This document shows positions 35,603 to 44,924 of a stretch of DNA of 64,000 bases, piece after piece. The notes under the pieces were generated by a model. It ran no database searches, was not told the origin of the DNA, and saw only the letters and a program-made list of their open reading frames with translations. The translations under genes were made by a program, and so were the position numbers. The stretch is taken from NCBI RefSeq assembly GCF_014145325.1, contig NZ_JACHTF010000018.1, forward strand, positions 1 through 64,000. Direction: 5' to 3'. Position 1 is the stretch's first letter. Each line of letters begins with the position of its first letter. Origin of the DNA: Marilutibacter spongiae (GTDB lineage Bacteria; Pseudomonadota; Gammaproteobacteria; Xanthomonadales; Xanthomonadaceae).

Positions 35603-38600
35603 ATGGCCGAGCAGGGTACGGGTTCCCGCGCCGATGACGGAATGGTCGAGGAGGGGCGTGGGGTCGTCGACCGCGCCGTCGCCGAAGGCGGCGCCTACGA
35701 GGTGCTGCACAAGCGCCTGGCGGACCAGGGCCAGCGCCTGCGCGGCCTCGCCGATGCGCTCAACGCGCGACGCCTGGAGACCTTCGGCAGCAGCCGCATG
35801 GCCCTGCTGGGGCGATTGCGCGTGCGTACCGAGAACAACTGCGTGGCCCGCGACCTCGTCCAGGTCGGCAGCCGCTTCCTGTTCGGCTACAACGTCTTCC
35901 TCGGACTGAAGAAGGAAACCCGGGTCGAGGACGTGTTCTCGCTCTACCAACTGGTCGAGTCGGGCGACGGCTTCGACGTCACCCCGGTGTCGCACGCCGA
36001 GAGCTTCCTTGGCGAGGAGTCCTTCGTCCAGGACTTCCGCGAGCTCTACGCCTACTACAAGGACACCCGCCTGGTGCAGCTGGCACTGCGCGACGGCAAG
36101 CTGCTGGCCGCGTTCCAGATCGGCGAGCGCCTGGACGACCTGCGCGTATTCCGCTGGTCGGTCGCCGACGAAGGGCGCGAGGTCCGCTACATCGACAACC
36201 GGGGCGAACGCGACATCGCCCTGCCGGCGCCCTACGATTTCGAGTGGACCGAGGCCACCCGCGAGATGGCGGTGAACGGCCGGCATCCGCACCTGAACAT
36301 CCTCGACACGGTGTTCGTGGAAACCCTCGGCGGCGACCTCACGATCAAGGTCGAGGACAACACCGAGGACGGCGAGGGCATCTACCGCGAACCGGTGGAG
36401 GACAAGACCCAGTCGCTGGACGACGCCCGCGTCGCGTTCGCGCGACTGGGCACGCTGGTGCTGCTCAAGGTCCTGCCCTACCGGGAAACCGACTGGCGAT
36501 ACCTCGTCTACAACACGCTGACCCGGCAGGTGCGGCGCATCGACGAGATCGGCCAGGCCTGCATCCAGCTGCCCGAGGACCACGGCATCGTCTTCCCGGG
36601 CGGCTACTACCTGCAGAACGGCGAATACAAGGCCTTCGAGCAGGACATGCGCGGCATGCGCTTCAGCCGCTCGGTGCGCTCGCCCAACGGCGAGGACGTG
36701 CTGTACGTCTTCTACGAGCCCGTCGCCGGCCGCACCGCGCTGTTCACCTACAACATGATCGAGCGCCGCCTGCAGCCGCCGATGTCGGGCCATGGCATGG
36801 CGCGCCTGGACGATGGCCGCATGGTCATCTTCAGTTCGGAAAGCGACGCGCCGACCCGCGTGCATCCGATGCAGGTGTGGGAAACGCCGTTCAGCAGCGA
36901 CGAGTTCGCCGCACGGCAGCCCGTCGGCGAGGGCTTCATGGGGCGCATCGGCAATGCCGAACTGGTGCGCGGCATCTCCGACCTGTTCGGCCTGGTACGC
37001 GCGATCGGCGCCGAGGAGGTCTCCGCACAGCGCTACGAACAGCTTGCGCAGGACACCCGGCGCCTGTTCGACCTCCATCACTGGATCGCCGACCCGGAGG
37101 GCGGCGCGCTCGCACCACTGTTGCACGAGATCGTCGCCACCAGCGAGTCGGTGATCGACGAATACGAGAAGGTCGAGGGCATCCGCCGGCAGTCCCGCGA
37201 AGCCATGGCGGACGCCGCCGCCCGGCAGAAAGCGCTCATGGGCCGCCTGCTCTCCGGGGACTGGGACAGCGTCCAGCCCTACGTGGAGGCGCTGGGTGCG
37301 CTCTCGCGCCACCGCGGCCACCTGCTCGGCCTGCGCGAGCAGCGCTACGTCGATGTGGACGCGCTCGATGCGATGGAAGCCGAGGTGCAGGCCGCGCAGG
37401 CGCGCATCGGCGAGGCGACCGGGACCTTCCTGGCCAGCGACCGCGCCCTGCAGCCCTTCGCCGACCGCCTGGACGCGCTCGATCGCGACGCGCAGGCGGC
37501 CGAAAGCGTCCGCGCGCTGTCCGGCGCCCTGGAGGCCATGCAGGCGATGTCCAGCGACCTGGACACGCTGTCGGAGCTGATGGCGAGCCTGAAGGTCGAG
37601 GACGCCACCCAGCGCACGCGCATCGTCGAGTCCATCTCCGGGGTCTATGCGCGCCTGAACCAGGCCAAGGCGCGGGCCGACCAGCGGCGCAAGGCACTGG
37701 GCGCGAACGAATCCATGGCGCAGTTCGGCGCGCAGTTCAGCCTCTTCAGCCAGAGCATCGCCAGTGCCCTGTCGCTGGCCCAGGACCCGGAGCGCTGCGA
37801 CGAACAGCTGTCGCGCCTGATGGTCCAGCTCGAGGAGCTCGAAAGCCAGTTCGGCGAGCACGAACAGTTCCTGGCCGACATCCTGGCCAAGCGCGAGGAA
37901 ATGCTCGAGACCTTCGAGGCGCACAAGCAGGCCCTGCTCGACGACCGCCAGCGCAAGGCGCAGGCGGTGGCGGATGCCGCGCTGCGGATCCTCGACGGCC
38001 TCCCGCGCCGCACCGACCGCCTCGCGGAGGCCGACGCACTGCATGCCTTCTTCGCCGGCGACCCCTTGATCCTGAAGCTGAGCGAGCTCGTCGAGCGCCT
38101 GCGCAACCTGCGCGACAACGTCCGCGCCGACGACGTCGAGGCGCGCCTGAAGGGCGTGCGCGACCAGGCGGTGCGCGGCCTGCGCGACCGCAGCGAACTG
38201 TTCGAGGCCGGTGGCGACGTCATCAAGCTCGGGCCGCGCCACCGATTCAGCGTCAACACCCAGCCGCTGGATTTGACCGTGATGCCGCGCGGGGACGGCC
38301 TGTCCCTGCACCTCACCGGCACCGACTACTTCGAGCCCCTCCACGACGCCACCCTGGACGACTCGCGCACGTACTGGCAGCTCTCGCTGGACTCGGAGTC
38401 CAGCCAGCTCTATCGCGGCGAATACCTCGCCGGCCTGGTCCTGGACGCGGCCCGCGCAGGGCGGGAGGGCCTGGACCTGGACCTGCTGGCCCAGGACGCG
38501 GCGAAGGCGGGCGCGCTCGACAGGCGCATCCGCGACTTCGCCGCCCCGCGTTACCGCGAGGGTTACGAGAAAGGCATTCACGACCACGACGCGGCGCTGA

Positions 38601-40891
38601 TCCTGCAGGCGCTCCTGCCGCTGCAGGCCAGTGCCGGCAGCCTGGTGCACGCGCCGGGTGCGCGCGCACTGGCCTGGTGGGCCTGGGGCCAACTGCGTGA
38701 CGACGACGCCGGCGCGCGCTGGCCGGAGCGTGCACGCACCCTGCACGACATCGCCCGCCTGCTCGGCCGGCGCGACGGCATCGATCGCCTGGTCGGGGAA
38801 GTCGCCGACGCCATCGACGCGCATGCCCGCGCCGCCGCGATGCCGTTCGATGCAGGCCTGGCGAGGCCTGCGGCCGTCTACCTGGTGGATACGCTCGCCG
38901 CGCGACATTCCCGGTTCCTCGTCACCCGCCACGCCCGTGAGTTGCTCGATGCGCTGCGCACCCGGCTGGGCGAGGGCCCCGCGTGGGATGACTTCGAACA
39001 GGCGCTCGAGCGTCTTGCCGACCGCCCCGGTGCGCGCTGGTCGCTGGCACGCGATGCCTTCCAGGCGCTGTGCGCCGACCCCGGTCATGCGCCCCTGGCC
39101 CGCCACGTCGACGAGGCGGTCGCATGGTTGCTGCTGGCCGACCCGTTGGCGCTGCGCGTCACCGAGGCCGACCTGCACGCCGAGGTCGAGGGCCTGCTCG
39201 GCGAGCATCCCCGCATCGAGGCCGGGCGCATGCGACTGGCGGTGGACGACTTCGCCGAGCGCCTGCAGTGGCACCGCGAGCACTTCGTGCCGGGGTTCCA
39301 GCGCTACCAGGCGCAGCGCCAGGCGGTCGTGGCCCGCGAGCGCGAGGCCATGCGCCTGGACGAATTCAAGCCGCGGCCGTTGAGCTCGTTCGTCCGCAAC
39401 AAGCTCATCAACGACGTCTACCTGCCGGTGATCGGAGACAACCTCGCCAAGCAGATGGGCACCGTCGGCGAATCCAGGCGCAGCGACCTGATGGGCCTGC
39501 TGATGATGATTTCGCCCCCCGGCTACGGCAAGACCACGCTGATGGAGTACGTGGCCCACCGCCTGGGGCTGAACTTCATGAAGATCAACGGCCCGGCGCT
39601 CGGCCACGAGGTGCGTTCGCTGGATCCGGCCCAGGCGCCCGACGCCACCGCCGCGCAGGAGCTGCACAAGCTCAACCTGGCGCTGGAGATGGGCAACAAC
39701 GTGATGCTGTACGTCGACGACATCCAGCACACGCACCCGGAGTTCCTGCAGAAGTTCATCTCGCTCTGCGATGGCACCCGGCGCATCGAAGGCGTGTGGA
39801 AGGGGCGCACGCGCACCTACGACATGCGCGGCCGCAAGTTCTGCGTGGTCATGGCCGGCAACCCGTACACCGAGTCGGGCGAAGTGTTCCGGATCCCCGA
39901 CATGCTCGCCAACCGCGCCGACATCTACAACCTGGGCGACGTGCTCGGCGGCATGGAGGACGCTTTCACGCTGAGCTACATCGAGAACGCCTTGACGTCC
40001 AGCCCGGTGCTGGCGCCGCTGGCCACCCGCGAGCTGGCCGACCTGTACCGCTTCGTCGATCGTGCCCAGGGCCGCGAGTTCTCCGCCAACGCGCTCTCGC
40101 ATGCCTACAGCGGCGCGGAGATCAATGAGATCACCGCGACCCTCGAGCGCCTGCTGCAGGTCCGCGACGTCGTCTACCGGGTCAACCAGCAGTACATCGC
40201 CAGCGCCGCGCAGGCCGACAAGTACCGCACCGAGCCGCCGTTCCGCCTGCAGGGCAGCTACCGCAACATGAACAAGCTGGCCGAGAAGGTCTCCCCGGTC
40301 ATGAACGACGCGGAGCTGCAGCAGCTGATCGCCGACCACTACCTGGGCGAGGCGCAACTGCTCACGACCGGTGCGGAGGAGAACCTGCTCAAGCTGGCCG
40401 AGCTGCGCGGCGTGATGGACGACGTACAGCGGGAGCGATGGGCGCAGATCAAGCGCGATTTCCTGCGCAACAAGGCCATGGGCGCCGACGATGCCGATGT
40501 CGGCGGTCGTGTCGTCGCCCAGCTCGCGGACCTCGTCGAAGGCCTGAAAGCCCTGGGGCAACGCGCCGAGCGGTCGCCGGCCGCGGATCCGGAGCAGGCC
40601 GCGCGCTGGTCCAGCCTGCTCGCGCTGCTCGAGCGCCTGGCCTCGCGCGACCCGGTCGCCCCGGTGGCCGCGCCCGTCGAAGGCGCCGCTGCGTGGCTCG
40701 ACGGCCTGGCGCCACTGGCCGAGAGCCTGCAGGCGCGATCGGAGCAGCAGGCGCTGCTGCTTGGCCAACTGGTCGCGCACCTCGACAAGGGCGTCGCGCC
40801 GACGGCGCTGAGCGAAACCGAGCGCCAGAAGCAGCTCGAGCAGGCGCTGGCCGAGTTCGCCGACCGCCTGCACGGGCGCACCCGCCGCTGA
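35603..40891 (+). CDS. Giant AAA ATPase (annotated in relatives as DNA repair ATPase), 1762 aa
   Basis: A 1762-residue cytoplasmic protein. Residues about 60-460 are strand-rich, with repeated Tyr/Trp-containing blades (SRFLFGYNVFLGLKKETRV, HGIVFPGGYYLQNGEYKAFE, LFTYNMIERRLQPPMSGHGM). Residues about 510-840 form long coiled coils, 840-1290 are helical, and residues about 1290-1480 are an AAA+ module: Walker A SPPGYGKTTL (1304-1313), Walker B VMLYVDDIQH (Asp1372-1373) and a sensor-1 Asn in FCVVMAGNPYTESG. A helical C-terminus follows. The DNA repair label in relatives has no support from the sequence here. Its placement suggests a MoxR-like remodelling ATPase working on the PspA/flotillin assembly. 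AAGGAG lies directly before ATG 35603. Confidence 0.88.
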   Translation: MAEQGTGSRADDGMVEEGRGVVDRAVAEGGAYEVLHKRLADQGQRLRGLADALNARRLETFGSSRMALLGRLRVRTENNCVARDLVQVGSRFLFGYNVFLGLKKETRVEDVFSLYQLVESGDGFDVTPVSHAESFLGEESFVQDFRELYAYYKDTRLVQLALRDGKLLAAFQIGERLDDLRVFRWSVADEGREVRYIDNRGERDIALPAPYDFEWTEATREMAVNGRHPHLNILDTVFVETLGGDLTIKVEDNTEDGEGIYREPVEDKTQSLDDARVAFARLGTLVLLKVLPYRETDWRYLVYNTLTRQVRRIDEIGQACIQLPEDHGIVFPGGYYLQNGEYKAFEQDMRGMRFSRSVRSPNGEDVLYVFYEPVAGRTALFTYNMIERRLQPPMSGHGMARLDDGRMVIFSSESDAPTRVHPMQVWETPFSSDEFAARQPVGEGFMGRIGNAELVRGISDLFGLVRAIGAEEVSAQRYEQLAQDTRRLFDLHHWIADPEGGALAPLLHEIVATSESVIDEYEKVEGIRRQSREAMADAAARQKALMGRLLSGDWDSVQPYVEALGALSRHRGHLLGLREQRYVDVDALDAMEAEVQAAQARIGEATGTFLASDRALQPFADRLDALDRDAQAAESVRALSGALEAMQAMSSDLDTLSELMASLKVEDATQRTRIVESISGVYARLNQAKARADQRRKALGANESMAQFGAQFSLFSQSIASALSLAQDPERCDEQLSRLMVQLEELESQFGEHEQFLADILAKREEMLETFEAHKQALLDDRQRKAQAVADAALRILDGLPRRTDRLAEADALHAFFAGDPLILKLSELVERLRNLRDNVRADDVEARLKGVRDQAVRGLRDRSELFEAGGDVIKLGPRHRFSVNTQPLDLTVMPRGDGLSLHLTGTDYFEPLHDATLDDSRTYWQLSLDSESSQLYRGEYLAGLVLDAARAGREGLDLDLLAQDAAKAGALDRRIRDFAAPRYREGYEKGIHDHDAALILQALLPLQASAGSLVHAPGARALAWWAWGQLRDDDAGARWPERARTLHDIARLLGRRDGIDRLVGEVADAIDAHARAAAMPFDAGLARPAAVYLVDTLAARHSRFLVTRHARELLDALRTRLGEGPAWDDFEQALERLADRPGARWSLARDAFQALCADPGHAPLARHVDEAVAWLLLADPLALRVTEADLHAEVEGLLGEHPRIEAGRMRLAVDDFAERLQWHREHFVPGFQRYQAQRQAVVAREREAMRLDEFKPRPLSSFVRNKLINDVYLPVIGDNLAKQMGTVGESRRSDLMGLLMMISPPGYGKTTLMEYVAHRLGLNFMKINGPALGHEVRSLDPAQAPDATAAQELHKLNLALEMGNNVMLYVDDIQHTHPEFLQKFISLCDGTRRIEGVWKGRTRTYDMRGRKFCVVMAGNPYTESGEVFRIPDMLANRADIYNLGDVLGGMEDAFTLSYIENALTSSPVLAPLATRELADLYRFVDRAQGREFSANALSHAYSGAEINEITATLERLLQVRDVVYRVNQQYIASAAQADKYRTEPPFRLQGSYRNMNKLAEKVSPVMNDAELQQLIADHYLGEAQLLTTGAEENLLKLAELRGVMDDVQRERWAQIKRDFLRNKAMGADDADVGGRVVAQLADLVEGLKALGQRAERSPAADPEQAARWSSLLALLERLASRDPVAPVAAPVEGAAAWLDGLAPLAESLQARSEQQALLLGQLVAHLDKGVAPTALSETERQKQLEQALAEFADRLHGRTRR

Positions 40892-40903
40892 ACCGGAGAT
40901 CGC

Positions 40904-41590
40904 ATGGATTTCGACAGCCTGGACCGGATGCTGCGCGAGAGCGTGGAAGACCATCGGCTCGACACCGACGAGAAGCACGCCCTGCGCCAGCTCGGCGGGC
41001 AACTCGACCGCGAGCGCGTGCGCTACCTGCGCAACCGCGCCTTTGCGATGGCGCGCGACCTGCTCCACGACGATCCCGCGACCGCGCTTGACGGCATCAG
41101 GTGGCTCGAGCAGGTCGTCAGGACCCTGGACGTGGCCAGCGACACCACCCCGGTGGCATCGAGCGCCTGTTTCACGCCCGGCGATGCGTGCCTGCGCAAA
41201 CTGCGCGACCTGTGCGGCGGCGCGCGGGAAGGCATCGACATCTGCGTCTACACCATCTCCGATGACCGCCTGCGCGAAGCCATCGTCGGGGCCCACCGGC
41301 GGGGCGTGCGGGTACGGGTGATCAGCGACAACGACAAGCGCCACGACACCGGCAACGACATCGGCTGGTTGCAGGCCCAGGGGGTCGTGGTGCGGCTGGA
41401 TGCCAGCGAGCACCACATGCACCACAAGTTCGCGCTGTTCGATGGCCGCCTGCTCGCCAATGGCAGTTTCAACTGGACCCGCAGCGCCAGCGCGTACAAC
41501 CAGGAAAACCTGACGGTGACCGATGACGCCCACCTGGTCCGCTGCTTCAGTGGCCAGTTCGAGGCGCTGTGGTCGCGCTACGGGGCCTGA
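40904..41590 (+). CDS. Phospholipase-D-fold protein with TerB-like N-terminus
   Basis: 228 residues. The N-terminal 60 (LRESVEDHRLDTDEKHALRQ) repeat the acidic D-x-DE-x3-L turn of the TerB-like protein at 30655. Residues about 85-225 are a PLD domain with one HKD motif, HHKFALFDGRLLANGSFNWT, and an ICVYTISDDRLREAI strand. Single-HKD members act as dimers; Nuc-type nucleases and phosphatidyl-transfer enzymes share this motif, and the NGSFNWT form is common to both. It follows the giant ATPase by only 12 bp, so it is part of the operon. A lipid-modifying role fits the membrane context best, but nuclease activity cannot be excluded. Confidence 0.85.
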   Translation: MDFDSLDRMLRESVEDHRLDTDEKHALRQLGGQLDRERVRYLRNRAFAMARDLLHDDPATALDGIRWLEQVVRTLDVASDTTPVASSACFTPGDACLRKLRDLCGGAREGIDICVYTISDDRLREAIVGAHRRGVRVRVISDNDKRHDTGNDIGWLQAQGVVVRLDASEHHMHHKFALFDGRLLANGSFNWTRSASAYNQENLTVTDDAHLVRCFSGQFEALWSRYGA

Positions 41591-41670
41591 ATCCGGAGGC
41601 GGTGGGCGGAACCGCCCCGGGGCGGGATAATGGGCGCCCCCGGCCTGCCCAGGCCTTCGCCGAGTCCGTG

Positions 41671-42582
41671 ATGCCCGCCACCGCCTACCCCGACTACCCG
41701 TTCACCCCCAAGCGCTTCGAGGTACGCCCGGGCATCGGCATGAGCTTCCTCGACGAGGGCCCGCGCGACGGCGAAGTGGTGCTCATGCTGCACGGCAATC
41801 CGTCGTGGAGTTACTACTGGCGCAAGCTGGTGTCCGGCCTGTCCGACCCGGCGACGGGCAAGGCCTACCGCTGCATCGTCCCCGACCACGTCGGCATGGG
41901 CCTGTCGGACCGGCCCGCCGACGAGGCCTATGCGTACACGTTGCAGTCGCGCATCGACGACGTCGAGACCCTGCTGCAGCACCTGGGCATCAGCGCTCCG
42001 GTGACCCTGGCCGTGCACGACTGGGGCGGCATGATCGGTTTCGGCTGGGCCCTGCCGCGCCGCGAGCGGGTGCGCCGGCTGGTCGTGCTCAATACCGCCG
42101 CCTTCCCGCTGCCGCCGGCCAAGCCCATGCCCTGGCAGCTGTCGCTGGGACGCGATTCCAGGCTGGGTGGCTTCATGATCCGCGCCCTCAACCTGTTCGC
42201 GCGGGGCGCGACCCGCCTGGGCGTCGAGCAGCGCATGCCCGCCGACGTGCGCCGCGCATTCGAGGCGCCGTACAACGGCTGGAAGCAGGCGATCAGCACC
42301 CTGCGCTTCATGCAGGACATCCCGCTGGGCGAGGGCGACCGTGCCTGGGCGCCGGTCGCCGAATCGGCGCGGGTGCTGCACGAGTACGCCGACCGGCCGG
42401 CCTTCATCGGCTGGGGCCTGCGCGACTTCGTTTTCGACCGCCATTTCCTCGACGGCTTCACCGCGGCCCTGCCGCAGGCGGAGATACACGCCTTCGAGGA
42501 CGCCAACCACTACGTGCTCGAGGACAAGGCCGGCGTGCTGGTGCCGATGATCCGAGACTTCCTCGACCGCCACCCGCTCTGA
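41671..42582 (+). CDS. oleB: OleB, beta-lactone decarboxylase (alpha/beta hydrolase)
   Basis: 303 residues of the haloalkane-dehalogenase-like alpha/beta-hydrolase superfamily. OleB removes CO2 from the beta-lactone made by OleC, giving a long-chain cis-olefin. The nucleophile is Asp117 in VHDWGGMIGFG (Asp instead of Ser), the oxyanion region is LMLHGNPSWSYYWRK and the catalytic His280 is in DANHYVLED. The next forward genes are oleC and oleD, which fixes the identity within this broad family. It starts 80 bp after the PLD gene, possibly from its own promoter. No oleA is adjacent. Confidence 0.88.
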   Translation: MPATAYPDYPFTPKRFEVRPGIGMSFLDEGPRDGEVVLMLHGNPSWSYYWRKLVSGLSDPATGKAYRCIVPDHVGMGLSDRPADEAYAYTLQSRIDDVETLLQHLGISAPVTLAVHDWGGMIGFGWALPRRERVRRLVVLNTAAFPLPPAKPMPWQLSLGRDSRLGGFMIRALNLFARGATRLGVEQRMPADVRRAFEAPYNGWKQAISTLRFMQDIPLGEGDRAWAPVAESARVLHEYADRPAFIGWGLRDFVFDRHFLDGFTAALPQAEIHAFEDANHYVLEDKAGVLVPMIRDFLDRHPL

Positions 42583-42597
42583 GCGCGGGCAGGCGCC

Positions 42598-43005
42598 TCA
42601 GGCAGCCAGGGGCGCGATCGGCGCCGGCGGCTCGGTCGGCGGTTCGGTGGGTTCGGTCGGGAAGTCCCAGTCGGCCCGGGTCAGCACCGGCATTCCATGG
42701 GCCAACCGCGCCTTGTCGCACTGCGCGCTGGCCGCGCCGAACTCCCAAGAGGCCGGTACTTCGCGGCAGACGCTCGGCTTGATCGGGTGGATGCTGCAAC
42801 GTGCGCGCACGCCGATCTCCGCATCGAGCGCGATGCAGCGGGGGGCCTTGGTCGAGGTGCCGCGCATGACCACGCGATGATGGTCGAACTTCTCGGTCAG
42901 CGCCTCCGGCACGGTGCCGCCGAGGGTGGGCGTGGTCTCCGCCCAGTGGAAGGAGACGCGGAAGTGGGCGCAGCAGGCGCCGCAGGTCAGGCAGGGGTGG
43001 CTCAT
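42598..43005 (-). CDS. YkgJ-family cysteine-cluster protein
   Basis: 135 residues beginning MSHPCLTCGACCAHF. The C-x2-C-x2-CC cluster plus later cysteines (APRCIAL, RARCSIHPIKPSVCREV, AQCDKA) define the YkgJ-type family, thought to bind zinc or an iron-sulfur centre. The C-terminal tail is Pro/Thr-rich (TEPTEPPTEPPAP). It is encoded opposite to and between oleB and oleC, convergent with oleB (15 bp) and divergent from oleC (140 bp between starts). Its function is unknown; whether it relates to olefin synthesis or merely interrupts the cluster cannot be told from sequence. Confidence 0.85.
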   Translation of the reverse strand: MSHPCLTCGACCAHFRVSFHWAETTPTLGGTVPEALTEKFDHHRVVMRGTSTKAPRCIALDAEIGVRARCSIHPIKPSVCREVPASWEFGAASAQCDKARLAHGMPVLTRADWDFPTEPTEPPTEPPAPIAPLAA

Positions 43006-43145
43006 GGCCGCCATCGCTCGGGACAGGGGAGGGGCGCGGGCCGTCCATGCGCCGCGGGGTGGCGGAATTGTGGGGGTTTCCGGGCCGCGCGCAAGTGCCG
43101 CGCCCCGATTGGCCCGACGGCGCCGCGAGCGGCGACAATGCGGCC

Positions 43146-44828
43146 ATGACGAGTGCCCACGATCCTGCCGCCGCCGGCGGCCGAACGCCCCCCTGCAACA
43201 TCGCCGCGCGACTGCCCGAACTGGCCGCACGTGCCCCGGACCAGGTCGCCATGCGCTGCCCCGGGCGGCGGGGTGCCGACGGCCTGGCGCGCTACGACCA
43301 GACCTTGACCTACCGCGAGCTGGACGGGCGCAGCGATGCCATTGGCGCCGGCCTGCAGGCACGGGGCATCGATCGCGGGACGCGCACGGTGGTGATGGTG
43401 CGGCCGTCGCCGGCGTTCTTCCTGTTGATGTTCGCCCTGTTCAAGATCGGCGCGGTCCCGGTCCTGGTCGACCCGGGCATCGATCGCCGCGCACTGCGCC
43501 AGTGCCTGGACGAAGCGGAGGCCGATGCGTTCATCGGCATCCCCCTGGCGCAGGTGGCGCGGGTCGTCCTGGGCTGGGCGAAGTCGGCGCGCATCCGCGT
43601 CACCACCGGCCGGCGCGCCGTGCTGGCCGACGCCACCCTGGCCGCGATCGAGGCGCAAGGGGCCGGCGCCGGCGCGCAGCTGGCGGCCACCGCGCCCGAC
43701 GACGTGGCCGCGATCCTGTTCACCAGCGGCTCGACCGGGGTTCCCAAGGGCGTGGTCTACCGCCATCGCCACTTCGTCGCCCAGGTCGACATGCTGCGTG
43801 AGGCCTTCGGCCTGCAGCCGGGCGGGGTCGACCTGCCGACCTTTCCGCCCTTCGCCCTGTTCGATCCCGCGCTGGGCCTGACCTCCATCATCCCCGACAT
43901 GGACCCCACGCGGCCCGCGCGCGCCGATCCGCGCCGGCTGCACGCCGCGATCGCGCGCTTCGGCGTCGACCAGCTGTTCGGCTCGCCCGCCCTGATGGCG
44001 GTGCTCGCCGCGCACGGCAAGGCGCTGCCGACCCTGAAGCGGGTGACCTCGGCCGGGGCGCCGGTGCCGGCCGCGGTCGTCGCCCGCATGCGCGAACTGC
44101 TGCCGGAGGACGCGCAGTTCTGGACGCCCTACGGCGCCACCGAATGCCTGCCCGTCGCGGTCATCGAAGGGCAGGAGCTGCAGGCCACGCGCGCGGCCAC
44201 CGAAAGCGGCGCCGGTACCTGCGTCGGTCGGCCGGTCGCGCCCAACGAGGTGCGGATCATCCGCATCACCGACGACGCGATCCCCGACTGGTCGCGGGCG
44301 GAGGTCCTGCCTACCGGCGAGATCGGGGAGATCACCGTGGCCGGTCCGACCGCCACCGACACGTACTTCCGGCGCGATGCGCAGACCCGCCTGGCGAAGA
44401 TCCGCGAGGAGGAGGGCGGGGGCGGGCGCGTGGTGCACCGGATGGGCGATGTCGGCTACTTCGACGATGCCGGCCGCCTGTGGTTCTGCGGGCGCAAGTC
44501 GCATCGCGTGGAGACCGCCAGCGGGCCGCTGTACACCGAGCAGGTCGAGCCGGTCTTCAACACCCATCCCGACGTGCGCCGTACCGCCCTGGTCGGCCTG
44601 GGCCCGCTGGGTGCGCAGCGCCCGGTGCTGTGCGTCGAACTGGCCCCCGGCGTGGCCCGCGGCGCGTGGTCCCGCGTCGAGCGCGAACTGCGCGCGATCG
44701 CGGACGCGCATCCGCGCACCGCGGCCGTCGACGCCTTCCTGCGCCACCCCGGTTTCCCCGTCGACATCCGCCACAACGCCAAGATCGGGCGCGAACGCCT
44801 GGCGCAGTGGGCGAAGGACCGGCACTGA
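43146..44828 (+). CDS. oleC: OleC, beta-lactone synthetase (acyl-AMP-ligase superfamily)
   Basis: 560 residues of the adenylate-forming family. OleC uses ATP to close 2-alkyl-3-hydroxy acids into beta-lactones. The P-loop is ILFTSGSTGVPKGVVYRH, and other core motifs are FWTPYGATECLPV and GDVGYFDDAGRLWFCGRKSH; the C-terminal catalytic Lys lies in HNAKIGRERLAQWA. ATG 43146 follows a 140-bp intergenic region shared with the YkgJ-type gene; the frame is open further upstream without support. Its partner oleD begins 96 bp after its stop. Confidence 0.92.
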   Translation: MTSAHDPAAAGGRTPPCNIAARLPELAARAPDQVAMRCPGRRGADGLARYDQTLTYRELDGRSDAIGAGLQARGIDRGTRTVVMVRPSPAFFLLMFALFKIGAVPVLVDPGIDRRALRQCLDEAEADAFIGIPLAQVARVVLGWAKSARIRVTTGRRAVLADATLAAIEAQGAGAGAQLAATAPDDVAAILFTSGSTGVPKGVVYRHRHFVAQVDMLREAFGLQPGGVDLPTFPPFALFDPALGLTSIIPDMDPTRPARADPRRLHAAIARFGVDQLFGSPALMAVLAAHGKALPTLKRVTSAGAPVPAAVVARMRELLPEDAQFWTPYGATECLPVAVIEGQELQATRAATESGAGTCVGRPVAPNEVRIIRITDDAIPDWSRAEVLPTGEIGEITVAGPTATDTYFRRDAQTRLAKIREEEGGGGRVVHRMGDVGYFDDAGRLWFCGRKSHRVETASGPLYTEQVEPVFNTHPDVRRTALVGLGPLGAQRPVLCVELAPGVARGAWSRVERELRAIADAHPRTAAVDAFLRHPGFPVDIRHNAKIGRERLAQWAKDRH

Positions 44829-44924
44829 CGCAACCCGGGCCGCGCGGCGCTCCCGGCCGGCATCGCGGTCGGGTAGGCTTGTCGCGCGCCGGGAGTGGCC
44901 GGCACGCACACGGGGGAGGTGGCG

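Noticed and set aside
34619..41533. A 2304-codon open frame on the minus strand opposite the flotillin and giant ATPase genes
   Set aside because: It mirrors the codon pattern of the real plus-strand genes in a 70 percent GC sequence; the plus-strand frames have AAA and SPFH motifs, ribosome sites and coherent domain order, while the antisense frame shows no recognisable domain.
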